From NCBI GenBank assembly GCA_019348265.1, contig JAHWJV010000104.1:1-9450 (forward strand): a DNA stretch of 9,450 nucleotides, read 5' to 3'. The notes beneath the pieces are model-generated. The model made no database searches. It saw nothing but the letters and a program-made list of their open reading frames with translations, and was not told the origin of the DNA. This document shows positions 1 to 6,395 of this stretch, one piece after another (the stretch's first letter is position 1; each line of letters opens with the position of its first letter). A program made the translations under genes and the position numbers. This stretch comes from Gemmatimonadota bacterium. GTDB lineage: Bacteria > Gemmatimonadota > Gemmatimonadetes > Longimicrobiales > Longimicrobiaceae.

Positions 1-1
1 G

Positions 2-169
2 ACGGCGGTGCAGCTCTGCAAGCGCCTCCTGTACCAGCAGGACGGACTCGGCTTCGAGGCGGCGGTACGGGCCGGTGCCGACATCAACGTCATCGCTCGC
101 GCGAGCGACGACCTGCAGCGCGGTGTGGACGGATTCGTCGCCGGAAAGCCGGCGGGGCCCGGGAGCTGA
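2..169 (+). CDS. Enoyl-CoA hydratase/isomerase family protein, C-terminal fragment
   Basis: The frame is open from the left edge and stops at TGA 167-169, giving the last 55 residues of a protein that begins outside the window. The fragment matches the C-terminal helices of the crotonase superfamily: a 'CKRLLYQQ' helix, then an Ala-rich helix with 'ADINVIARASDDLQRGVDGFVAGKP'-type spacing. This corresponds to the usual '...D..EGv.AFlekRkP' ending of enoyl-CoA hydratases. Crotonase proteins handle acyl-CoA thioesters, for example hydration or isomerisation in fatty-acid beta-oxidation, in the cytoplasm. The catalytic glutamates and oxyanion hole lie upstream and cannot be checked, so substrate and exact reaction stay open. 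The stop codon overlaps the ATG of the next gene, suggesting co-transcription and translational coupling. Confidence 0.8.
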   Translation, partial: TAVQLCKRLLYQQDGLGFEAAVRAGADINVIARASDDLQRGVDGFVAGKPAGPGS

Positions 170-402
170 TGCCGCATCGCGGCATCAGGCCGGGCGACGC
201 ACGGTTTCTTCGGGTGCGGATCGCCCTCTTCTGGGTCGCGGTGATCGTCTGGCTCACCGGGCTCCTGCTCGAGATTCAGGCTATGACCGCCGTGGCGATA
301 TCGATCCTGATCGGCGCCGTGGCCCTCGGTCTGCTCGCGCGGCGGGGCGACACACAGGTGGGGCTGGAAGACAGCCAGGACAAGGAGGACCGGCATCGTT
401 GA
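169..402 (+). CDS. Small two-helix membrane protein, function unknown
   Basis: This 77-residue protein starts at ATG 169-171, sharing its first base with the upstream TGA. A GGGAG purine stretch just before the ATG can serve as ribosome binding site. Two hydrophobic segments are visible, about residues 17-36 ('RIALFWVAVIVWLTGLLLEI') and 39-57 (starting 'MTAVAISILIGAVALG'), joined by a very short turn. This predicts a helical hairpin in the inner membrane. The N-terminus is basic, and the C-terminal 20 residues are polar and charged ('DSQDKEDRHR'). I do not recognise a family. Coupling to the crotonase gene suggests joint expression but not a function. The last codons and stop lie inside the left arm and loop of the hairpin at 383-419. 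Confidence 0.65.
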   Translation: MPHRGIRPGDARFLRVRIALFWVAVIVWLTGLLLEIQAMTAVAISILIGAVALGLLARRGDTQVGLEDSQDKEDRHR

Positions 403-419
403 TGGATGCCGGTCCTCCT
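383..419. terminator. Perfect 15-bp hairpin between convergent genes, probable bidirectional terminator
   Basis: Positions 383-397 (AGGAGGACCGGCATC) are the exact reverse complement of 405-419, with a 7-nt loop (398-404). The hairpin lies between the stop of the small membrane protein (400-402, inside the loop) and the lon stop (441-443 on the minus strand). It is followed on the + strand only by a short CGCCTTTC stretch and has no clear U tract on either side, so it may be Rho-assisted or a stem-only barrier. Position and a perfect stem make transcription ending for both convergent genes the simplest reading. Confidence 0.7.
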
Positions 420-440
420 CGCCTTTCGCCCGCCCCAGCG

Positions 441-2900
441 TCAACCGTCCGAATCGCCCTTGCCGCGCGCCGCTTGCCGGGTCGGCGGGTGTGCTGCCGA
501 CGGCCGCTCGGCGGTCTTGCGGCGAGGACGCTTCTTTGGAAGCAGGGCGATGTCGAGCACCTCGTCCATGCGGTTCACGAAGTGGAAGGTCATTCCCGTT
601 CGGACGTCGTCCGGAACGTCGCGGAGGTCGCGCTCGTTGCCGCTCGGAAGGATCACCTTACGCAGCCCGGCTCTGTAAGCGGCGAGGATCTTCTCCTTCA
701 CTCCTCCGATCTCCATGATGCGGCCTCTGAGCGTCACCTCGCCGGTCATGGCGACGTCGTGGCGGACGGAGCGGTCCGAGAGGGAGGATGCGATCGCCAG
801 CGTGACCGCCGCGCCGGCCGAGGGCCCGTCCTTCGGCGTCGCGCCGGCCGGGAAGTGAATGTGGAGATCGTTCTCCCCGAATGCCGCGGCCGGTATGCCG
901 AGCGGCGTGGCGCGTGAGCGGACGTAGGAGTACGCGGCGCTGACCGACTCGCGCATCACCTCGCCGAGCAGCCCGGTGATGATCAGCCTCCCGCTCCCCG
1001 GCATCTTCAGAGCCTCGATGAACATCAACTCTCCGCCGGAAGCCGTCCAGGCCAGTCCCGTGACGACTCCGACCTCCGGCGAGCTTTCCGCCTCCGTCGT
1101 CGGGTAGCGCGGGATCCCGAGCACCTCCTCGATCATCCCGCGGGAGAGCTTCCACGGGCGTCGCCCGCCCGTCGCCTTCTGGTGGGCGATGTAGCGCAGG
1201 ATGGATGACAGCCCGCGCCGGAGCAGCCCCAGCCCCGCGTCCCGCGCGTAGCCTCGGGTCAGGTACACCAGCGCATCGCCGTCCAGCTCCAGATCGCCCG
1301 GCTCGAGCCCGTGCTCGACGATCAGCTCCGGGAGCAGCCGGCGGGATGCGATGTCCACCTTCTCCTCGGGCGTGTAGCCAGCGAGTCGGATCTCGATGAG
1401 CTGGTCGCGAATGCCCCGCGGGATCCGCATGAAGTCCGTGGCGCTCGCGACGAACACCGCGTCGGTCAGGTCGAAGGGAATGTCGAAGTACCGGTCGATG
1501 AACTTGGCGCGGTTGGCCGGGTCCAGGAACTCCTCGACGACCTCCGCGGGGTCGCCCTCGACGTTCCCCAGCCCGACCTCGTCGATCTCCTCCAGCAGGT
1601 ATACCGGGTCGCGCACCTCGGCGTCGCGAAAGGCCGAGATGAGCTTGCCGGGCTGAGCGCCCGGACGCGCGCGGCGCCCGCCGGCGAGCTGCGCCTCGCC
1701 GCGCCCGCCGAGCTCGACGCGCGCCAGCGGCCGGCCCAGCCCCTGGGCTATAGCGGCCGCGAGCCGGGCTTTGCCGACTCCCGGCGGGCCGACGATGCAC
1801 GGCACCAGGTCGGCCAGGCTCCCGCGCAGGGTGGCCACCGAGAGGATCTCCAGGATGCGGCGCTTGAGATCAGGGGCGCCCGGGTGATGCTCGTCCAGGG
1901 CGCGGGCGACCGCCTCGAGATCGATGGTGCCGCCATCGCTCATCCGCTCCCAGGGGAGTTCGACTACGGCCTCGACGTAGCTGCGGATCTCGCCTGCGTC
2001 CGGCGACGAGGGCGGCGTCGTGCGCATCCGCTCCGCCTCTCGCCTCGCAACCGATGCCACGCTCGCGGGGAGCTGCGAGCGGTCGATCAGCCGGAGCATC
2101 TCCAGAGCCTCCCGCTCGCTCGGATCCACCTCTCCGAGCTCCGCCTGCAGCGCGGAGATCTGCTTGCGAATGTCGCTCGTGCGGTCGGCCGACCGGCCTG
2201 GCGCACGCTCCCCCTGTCCTTCAGACTCGGTCTCGCCGCGATCGCGCAGGTGCTCCCACTCCGCCTCCAGCACACGCAGCACGCATAGCAGCCGCTCCCG
2301 CACGGCCAGGCGCTGAAGGACCTCGTCCTTTTCCGCGACGCTGAAGTGAGCCAGCGTGGCGACCAGGTCAGCGAATCGACCCGGATCTCCGATGTTCTGC
2401 CGGAGGACGCGCGGCACGTCCGCCAGCCGCTCGATCTTGGCCCCGATCCCGCCAAGCGTGGTCAGGATCTTCTCGATCAGCCGGTCCGCCTCCTCCGGTT
2501 CGACCGCCGTCTCCTCTACCAGCTTCGGAAAGCCCGTGTAGTAGCCGTTCTCGAAGCGGATCCCCTCGAGCTGAATGCGTATGATCCCCTGAATGGTGGC
2601 CTGGACCAGCCCTCCGGGGAGATTCAGGCGGTTGAGCACGCGTGCGAGCACGCCCACCTTCTCCAGCGCGGTGGGGTCGATCGGCAGGTCTTCATCATCG
2701 GTGGTAACCAACCCGACGACGAAGGATTTTCCCGGCTGCAGGCCGAGCACCTCGACATTGGGTGGAAAGCCGACCTGCAGCCCGGTGGCGCCCGTCGGGA
2801 AGATGACGGTGCTCTTCACCGGCATCACCGCAATGCGTTCAGGAAGCGCGCTCTGGAGGGGTTCGGAGGGGTCGTACGGGAGTTTCCGGTTCTGTCGCAT
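441..2900 (-). CDS. lon: Lon-type (LonA architecture) protease with degenerate AAA+ active site
   Basis: This 819-residue protein has the LonA domain order: LON substrate-binding domain (about 20-215), helical region (about 216-330), AAA+ module (about 330-580), S16 protease domain (about 608-785) and a basic tail (788-819). The protease dyad is intact: S694 in 'PKDGPSAG' and K737 in 'GGVKEK', 43 residues apart as in E. coli Lon. The AAA+ module is not: Walker A reads 'GPPGVGKA' (K377 kept, Thr to A378); Walker B reads 'LLEEID' (Asp to E437, E438 kept); sensor-1 Asn is T488; the arginine finger is Q500; sensor-2 Arg is G558; pore-loop Tyr-Ile is R412-P413. Known Lon enzymes use ATP hydrolysis to unfold and degrade damaged and regulatory proteins in the cytoplasm. 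This one probably keeps peptidase activity with weak or no ATPase, so it is likely a paralogue. The start is ATG 2898-2900, with no good Shine-Dalgarno. Family certain; biochemical state inferred. Confidence 0.95.
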   Translation of the reverse strand: MRQNRKLPYDPSEPLQSALPERIAVMPVKSTVIFPTGATGLQVGFPPNVEVLGLQPGKSFVVGLVTTDDEDLPIDPTALEKVGVLARVLNRLNLPGGLVQATIQGIIRIQLEGIRFENGYYTGFPKLVEETAVEPEEADRLIEKILTTLGGIGAKIERLADVPRVLRQNIGDPGRFADLVATLAHFSVAEKDEVLQRLAVRERLLCVLRVLEAEWEHLRDRGETESEGQGERAPGRSADRTSDIRKQISALQAELGEVDPSEREALEMLRLIDRSQLPASVASVARREAERMRTTPPSSPDAGEIRSYVEAVVELPWERMSDGGTIDLEAVARALDEHHPGAPDLKRRILEILSVATLRGSLADLVPCIVGPPGVGKARLAAAIAQGLGRPLARVELGGRGEAQLAGGRRARPGAQPGKLISAFRDAEVRDPVYLLEEIDEVGLGNVEGDPAEVVEEFLDPANRAKFIDRYFDIPFDLTDAVFVASATDFMRIPRGIRDQLIEIRLAGYTPEEKVDIASRRLLPELIVEHGLEPGDLELDGDALVYLTRGYARDAGLGLLRRGLSSILRYIAHQKATGGRRPWKLSRGMIEEVLGIPRYPTTEAESSPEVGVVTGLAWTASGGELMFIEALKMPGSGRLIITGLLGEVMRESVSAAYSYVRSRATPLGIPAAAFGENDLHIHFPAGATPKDGPSAGAAVTLAIASSLSDRSVRHDVAMTGEVTLRGRIMEIGGVKEKILAAYRAGLRKVILPSGNERDLRDVPDDVRTGMTFHFVNRMDEVLDIALLPKKRPRRKTAERPSAAHPPTRQAARGKGDSDG

Positions 2901-2980
2901 ATCCAGGAATCACGTTCCAAGTCCCAGAAAAGGGCGACCGTCCGCACCTACCAGCACGATGCAATCCGCCGCGGCTATGC

Positions 2981-3430
2981 TCAGAAATCCCGTCGCAGCA
3001 GTGCCTCGAGATGCTGGTGGAACCGATCGATCTGGCGTGCCTCCGCGCCTTCAGCGGGCTCTCCGGAGGGGCCGAGGAAGACCGCGTCGACGCGGGTGAG
3101 TCCGACATCGTCGAGCGCGATGAGCACCCGGGCAGCTTGAGTGGTCTTGCTCAGGAGACCGCGGGTCTCGATCGAGATCTCACCACGAACCGAGTTCGTC
3201 GAGGTGACGGTCCAGCGACTCATGGCCGCGGCCGCGGCGAGCGCCGCGAGCCAGACTCGGCCGAACGCGACCGCGTAGACGCGCTCGGTCCGACTGGGCT
3301 CCGCAGAGCGGCGCCGCTGCTCCGCCCGGCCCGAGGACCCGGCGAGCGCTGACGTCGCGGGAGCGGTCGCCGCCTCCGCCTCCGCCTCCTCCGGGTTCTG
3401 CGCAGCTTCCTCCCCCGGTGATTTCGCCAT
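2981..3430 (-). CDS. Conserved-looking hypothetical protein upstream of lon
   Basis: This 149-residue frame lies upstream of lon on the same strand, separated by 80 bp. I chose ATG 3428-3430 because a longer frame to 3556 adds an Arg-rich stretch that looks untranslated and would cross the divergent spacer; no clear ribosome binding site marks either start. The first 50 residues are Ala/Glu-rich and probably disordered. A more ordered part follows: a hydrophobic Ala-rich segment around 'VWLAALAAAAAM' (about 60-71), beta-like stretches ('GEISIETRGLL', 'AARVLIALDDVGLTRVDAVFLG'), and a C-terminal helix ending 'RFHQHLEALLRRDF'. Codons are G/C-ending as in neighbours, supporting a real gene. I do not recognise the family. 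It could share a transcript with lon and be a partner or substrate, but nothing in the sequence proves this. Confidence 0.6.
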   Translation of the reverse strand: MAKSPGEEAAQNPEEAEAEAATAPATSALAGSSGRAEQRRRSAEPSRTERVYAVAFGRVWLAALAAAAAMSRWTVTSTNSVRGEISIETRGLLSKTTQAARVLIALDDVGLTRVDAVFLGPSGEPAEGAEARQIDRFHQHLEALLRRDF

Positions 3431-3578
3431 TACAGTTCGTAGGGCTGAGGCATGGACGCCTGCTTCACATTTCGGGCGTGCCGGCGCACCACGTTCCCGC
3501 TTACGGTATAGAAACTGCCACCGGCGGTTCGCCGCGGTATTCGCCGCGCGATCCATACCCTAAAACCAAGGAGTGCGC
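3431..3578. promoter_or_regulatory. Divergent intergenic region
   Basis: This 148-bp spacer separates the minus-strand hypothetical gene from the plus-strand nucleotidyltransferase gene, so it should carry promoters in both directions. It is less GC-rich than its flanks in places, with a TATAGA motif around 3506-3511 that could be a plus-strand -10 box. No matching -35 element stands out. No operator-like dyad was seen. The right end holds the ribosome binding site described separately. Confidence 0.35.
3568..3573 (+). promoter_or_regulatory. Ribosome binding site that fixes the nucleotidyltransferase start
   Basis: AAGGAG at 3568-3573 lies 5 nt before GTG 3579-3581. An in-frame GTG at 3573-3575 overlaps the motif itself, so it cannot use this site. 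The downstream GTG is therefore the better start and gives the family-typical N-terminus 'MKVVIPLAGKGTRLRP'. It is the clearest Shine-Dalgarno sequence in the window. Confidence 0.75.
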
Positions 3579-4580
3579 GTGAAAGTCGTCATTCCTCTCG
3601 CCGGCAAAGGTACCAGGCTCCGCCCGCATACGCACGTCACGCCGAAGCCGCTCCTGCGCGTGGGCGACAAACCGGTGATGAGCTACATCCTGGACGACCT
3701 GCGCGGTCTCGGCGTCTCGGAGGCGGTGTTCGTCACCGGTCACTTGAAAGAGAAGGTGGAGGATTACATCCGCAAGGAGTATCCCGAGTTCACCGCCCAC
3801 TTCGTCGAGCAGCCGGTGCAAAACGGCACCGCCGGCGCGGTAGACCTCGCCCGGGACTTCATCGACGAGGACCTTCTGATCATGTTCGTAGACACCCTCT
3901 TCGACGCGGACCTCACGATGGTCCAGCGGCTACCGGAGGAGGTTGCGGGCGTAATCTGGGTCAAGGAGGTCGAGGATTACCAGCGCTTCGGGGTGGTGGT
4001 GACGGACGGGGACGGCTACATGACCCAGATCGTCGAGAAGCCGAGCGAGCCGATCTCCAAGCGCGCGAACATAGGACTCTACTACATCCGCGACTGGCGA
4101 CTGCTGTTCGAGGGGATCGCCCATGTTCTGGCATCGCCGGCGTCTACCGGAGGCGAGTACTACCTGACCGACGCCTTCCAATACATGATCGACCACGGCG
4201 CCAAGCTGAAGGTGGTCGACGTCGAAGGGTGGTATGACGCGGGCAAGCCGGAGACGCTTCTGGAGACCAACCTGCACGTCCTCTCGACCACGCGCGGGAA
4301 GAGCCCGAGCTCGAAACGCGGTGTGGTGATCCGCGAGCCCGTGCACATCGCCGACGGGGTGGAGCTCGAAGAGTGCGAGATCGGGCCGAACGTGACGATC
4401 TCCGCCGGAACGAAGGTGCGTGGCTCCCGGCTCCGCGACGCGATCGTCGGTGCCGGAGCGCAGATCGACGGATGCGAGCTTCACGACTCGCTGATAGGGG
4501 ATCGGGTGGTTCTTCGCGGGGTGCGCGGCGCAGTCGACATCGGCGACGATTCCCTTGTCGGAGTCGAAGGGGCGACCTGA
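3579..4580 (+). CDS. Sugar-1-phosphate nucleotidyltransferase with C-terminal left-handed beta-helix
   Basis: This 333-residue cytoplasmic enzyme joins a nucleotidyltransferase domain (about 1-235) to a hexapeptide-repeat region (about 252-333). The signature loop 'LAGKGTRLRPHT' (7-18) binds the NTP phosphates, and K23 in 'TPKPLL' is the expected catalytic lysine. D105 in 'VDTLF' and D220 in 'GWYDAGKPETL' are the expected metal ligands. 'EKP' (153-155) and 'NIGLYYI' (164-170) bind the sugar phosphate. Such enzymes make NDP-sugars (dTDP-, UDP- or GDP-sugar) from NTP and sugar-1-phosphate for cell-envelope polysaccharides. The 'GWYDAGKPETLLETN' ending resembles glucose-1-phosphate thymidylyl- or uridylyltransferases of the long, beta-helix type, but base and sugar specificity cannot be read with certainty. 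The usual Gly before the first metal Asp is Val here. No other sugar gene is adjacent. The GTG start is set by AAGGAG at 3568-3573. Confidence 0.88.
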   Translation: MKVVIPLAGKGTRLRPHTHVTPKPLLRVGDKPVMSYILDDLRGLGVSEAVFVTGHLKEKVEDYIRKEYPEFTAHFVEQPVQNGTAGAVDLARDFIDEDLLIMFVDTLFDADLTMVQRLPEEVAGVIWVKEVEDYQRFGVVVTDGDGYMTQIVEKPSEPISKRANIGLYYIRDWRLLFEGIAHVLASPASTGGEYYLTDAFQYMIDHGAKLKVVDVEGWYDAGKPETLLETNLHVLSTTRGKSPSSKRGVVIREPVHIADGVELEECEIGPNVTISAGTKVRGSRLRDAIVGAGAQIDGCELHDSLIGDRVVLRGVRGAVDIGDDSLVGVEGAT

Positions 4581-4594
4581 GCTAGCAGATCCGA

Positions 4595-5818
4595 TCAGTG
4601 CGGGCGGGGCTGGTAGGTTCCGTCTACTCCGGCGGCGGCGAGGACGGTGAGGAGCGCGCGCTCCAGGCCTCGTGCGCCGCCGTCGTTCGCGTACCACTCG
4701 TCCAGCGTGTGAATCCCCCCGGACTCGCCGCCCGCGCCGATCGTGATCGCCGCGATCCCCAGGGCCAGCGGGACGTTGGCGTCCGTGGACGACGCCGCGA
4801 GCTCGGGGCGCGCTCCCACCACGCGCGTGGCGGCGAGCGCCGCCGCGACCAGCGGGTGGTCGGCTGCGACGGATCCTGCCGGCCTTTCACCGATCCGATC
4901 GAACCGCACGTTCAACGGCCTGGTGCCATGCCGCCTCCCTGCGCTTTCCTCCGCCACCGCATCTTCGACTACCCTGCGCACCTCCTCCTCGAGCTGTAGC
5001 AGCACGGGCATCTGCTCGCTGCGCAGATCGACCTCCAGCCACGCCTCCTCCGGTATGGCGTTGACGCTGCGCCCGCCGCCGATGCGTGCGACCGTCAGCG
5101 TGGTACGGCTGATGGTGGGGAGGCGTACCTTTCGGAGCTGGGCGACCGCCAGGCCCACCGCGTGGGCGGGGTTCGCGGCACCCCAGTCGGACCAGGAGTG
5201 ACCGCCGGGACCTCGGACGGTGATGCGGAAGCGTCGCGCGCCGATCGCGCGATGCACGATCCGGCGGAGCCCGGACCCGTCCAGGGAGATGAACCCCTCG
5301 ATGCCGCAGTTTCGGAAGGCGCTGTCGAAGAGGTGCTTTGCGCCGCGGAGATCCCCGATCCCCTCCTCGCCGACCGTCGCGACGAACCAGATCGGTCGTG
5401 AAGTGCGAACCTCGGACCCGGCGAGGGTGCGTGCTACAGCCAGTAGCGCCGCTAGGCCGCGCGCGTTGTCGGTGATGCCGGGGGCGAACACCTTCCGGCC
5501 GACGGAGCGGGGGACGAGATCGGTACCGGCGGGGAAGACGGTGTCCAGATGCGCGGAGACGACCAGCGGGGCGAGCTCGCCGAAGTCGGAGCCTGGAAGC
5601 GACGCAATGACGTTCCCGACCTCGTCCCGCCGGATCGCGGCGAGGCCGATCTGCGCGAACCTGCCGTGGATGTAGCTCGCGCGAGCCTCTTCCTGCAGAG
5701 AAGGAGACGGGATCGCGACGATGCGCAGCTGTTCTTCGAACGTATCGGCATCGCGGGCGACGATGCTGGCGCGCGCCGCCGCCACCCGAGGGATCGATAG
5801 AAGCGGGCGTAGGTCCAT
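4595..5818 (-). CDS. M20 family metallopeptidase (tripeptidase/carboxypeptidase-like)
   Basis: This 407-residue protein has the full M20 dizinc set: H90 and D92 in 'SAHLDTVFPAG', bridging D117 in 'ITDNARG', general base E151 and ligand E152 in 'VGEEG', D180 in 'SLDGSG', and H370 in 'GGIHTLDEW'. H207 in 'GPGGHSWSD' marks the lid/dimerisation domain, which usually supplies a residue to the partner active site. M20 enzymes hydrolyse peptides, N-acyl amino acids or related amides. The pattern resembles PepT/acetylornithine-deacetylase-like peptidases; the substrate cannot be fixed. No signal peptide is visible, so it is probably cytoplasmic. The ATG at 5816-5818 lies 18 bp after the four-helix membrane protein gene, and the two are probably one operon. 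The 3' end is only 14 bp from the convergent nucleotidyltransferase stop, with no hairpin seen between them. Confidence 0.9.
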   Translation of the reverse strand: MDLRPLLSIPRVAAARASIVARDADTFEEQLRIVAIPSPSLQEEARASYIHGRFAQIGLAAIRRDEVGNVIASLPGSDFGELAPLVVSAHLDTVFPAGTDLVPRSVGRKVFAPGITDNARGLAALLAVARTLAGSEVRTSRPIWFVATVGEEGIGDLRGAKHLFDSAFRNCGIEGFISLDGSGLRRIVHRAIGARRFRITVRGPGGHSWSDWGAANPAHAVGLAVAQLRKVRLPTISRTTLTVARIGGGRSVNAIPEEAWLEVDLRSEQMPVLLQLEEEVRRVVEDAVAEESAGRRHGTRPLNVRFDRIGERPAGSVAADHPLVAAALAATRVVGARPELAASSTDANVPLALGIAAITIGAGGESGGIHTLDEWYANDGGARGLERALLTVLAAAGVDGTYQPRPH

Positions 5819-5836
5819 TCGTGGGCCGCCGCTCGG

Positions 5837-6247
5837 CTACATCGAGGGCGTTCCCGACTGCAGAACAGATCGCCCGATGGCCATGATCCCGCCGACGATG
5901 AGGACCAGCGCCCCGAGCACGCCGGCGAGACGCATGGCGTGCCCTCGTCGTGGATCGGGAGCTTTCCGGGCCACCACGGAGGAGACGTGCGCCACCACGA
6001 TCGCGAGCAACATCATGGCGAGGTGGCCGATCAGGGCGGGGTAGAGGATCCCGCTGATGACGAGACCGATGCCCAGCAGCCCCTGGAGGTCCATGAGCCC
6101 GGTGAACGCCGCCATGAGCACCCGGTCCGCGGAGTTCGCCGGCCGCTCGCTCCGCAGGGCCAAAGCGGCGTTCAGCGCGGCGGCTACGCCGACCAGCAGA
6201 ACGAGGTAGCGTAATCCGGAGTGGGCGTAGAACAGGCCGGTTGTCAT
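5837..6247 (-). CDS. Four-helix membrane protein with N-terminal HSGLRY motif
   Basis: This 136-residue protein is almost entirely membrane-embedded. Predicted helices are near residues 12-31, 44-66, 70-92 and 103-127, with a charged loop at 32-42 and a basic loop around 94-102 ('RKAPDPRRGH'). The N-terminal 'AHSGLRYLVLL' and the 'DLQGLLGIGL' of helix 2 recall a family of small uncharacterised four-helix proteins with an HSGLRW-type start; this is from memory and not verified. Histidines H9, H75 and H87 lie at or in helices. The last two are 12 residues apart and could bind a cofactor such as haem, which is speculative. It is the first gene of a probable two-gene unit with the M20 peptidase. 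The ATG start lacks a Shine-Dalgarno. Confidence 0.75.
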   Translation of the reverse strand: MTTGLFYAHSGLRYLVLLVGVAAALNAALALRSERPANSADRVLMAAFTGLMDLQGLLGIGLVISGILYPALIGHLAMMLLAIVVAHVSSVVARKAPDPRRGHAMRLAGVLGALVLIVGGIMAIGRSVLQSGTPSM

Positions 6248-6395
6248 CGTCGAATCATGGGTTCGTTTGTTGGCCGATGACCATAGACGTCACCACCGCG
6301 TCCCGCAAGCACGACGCGGCTTCCCTGGCGGCCAGGTCGTCCCCGTCTATATTCCGGCGTCGGCACCCTTCCTACTCCTCCGCTCCCGAAACCAC
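6248..6395. promoter_or_regulatory. Divergent intergenic region with a possible -10 box for the MFS gene
   Basis: This spacer separates the minus-strand membrane-protein/peptidase unit from the plus-strand transporter. TATATT at 6348-6353 is a fair plus-strand -10 box, 42 bp before the ATG, but the hexamer at the 17-bp spacing (6325-6330, CTGGCG) is a poor -35. For the minus strand, ACCATA at 6280-6285 (TATGGT on that strand) is a weak candidate. No operator dyad was recognised. Confidence 0.35.

Noticed and set aside
75..917. Long plus-strand open frame crossing the crotonase end, the hairpin and the 3' end of lon
   Set aside because: It overlaps three better supported features in other frames, and its translation is low-complexity Arg/Gly-rich.
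1200..1800. Sequencing error or frameshift as the cause of the odd Lon motifs
   Set aside because: The frame is continuous, flanking residues align closely with canonical Lon, and the substitutions are scattered single changes; a frameshift would scramble a block.
1311..2288. Long plus-strand open frame (325 codons) inside the lon gene
   Set aside because: It is antisense to well-conserved Lon domains, and the translation is Arg/Ala/Asp-rich with no recognisable fold, as expected for a shadow frame in GC-rich DNA.
3431..3556. Upstream extension of the hypothetical gene before lon
   Set aside because: The added residues are Arg-rich and would place coding sequence across the divergent promoter spacer; ATG 3428-3430 is simpler.
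3930..4697. Minus-strand 255-codon frame across the nucleotidyltransferase and the M20 gene end
   Set aside because: It is antisense to the conserved nucleotidyltransferase and its translation shows no family features.
6267..6395. Upstream extension of the MFS transporter from ATG 6267
   Set aside because: The extra 43 residues are polar and Arg/His-rich, cross the likely -10 box and precede the typical UMF1 N-terminus.
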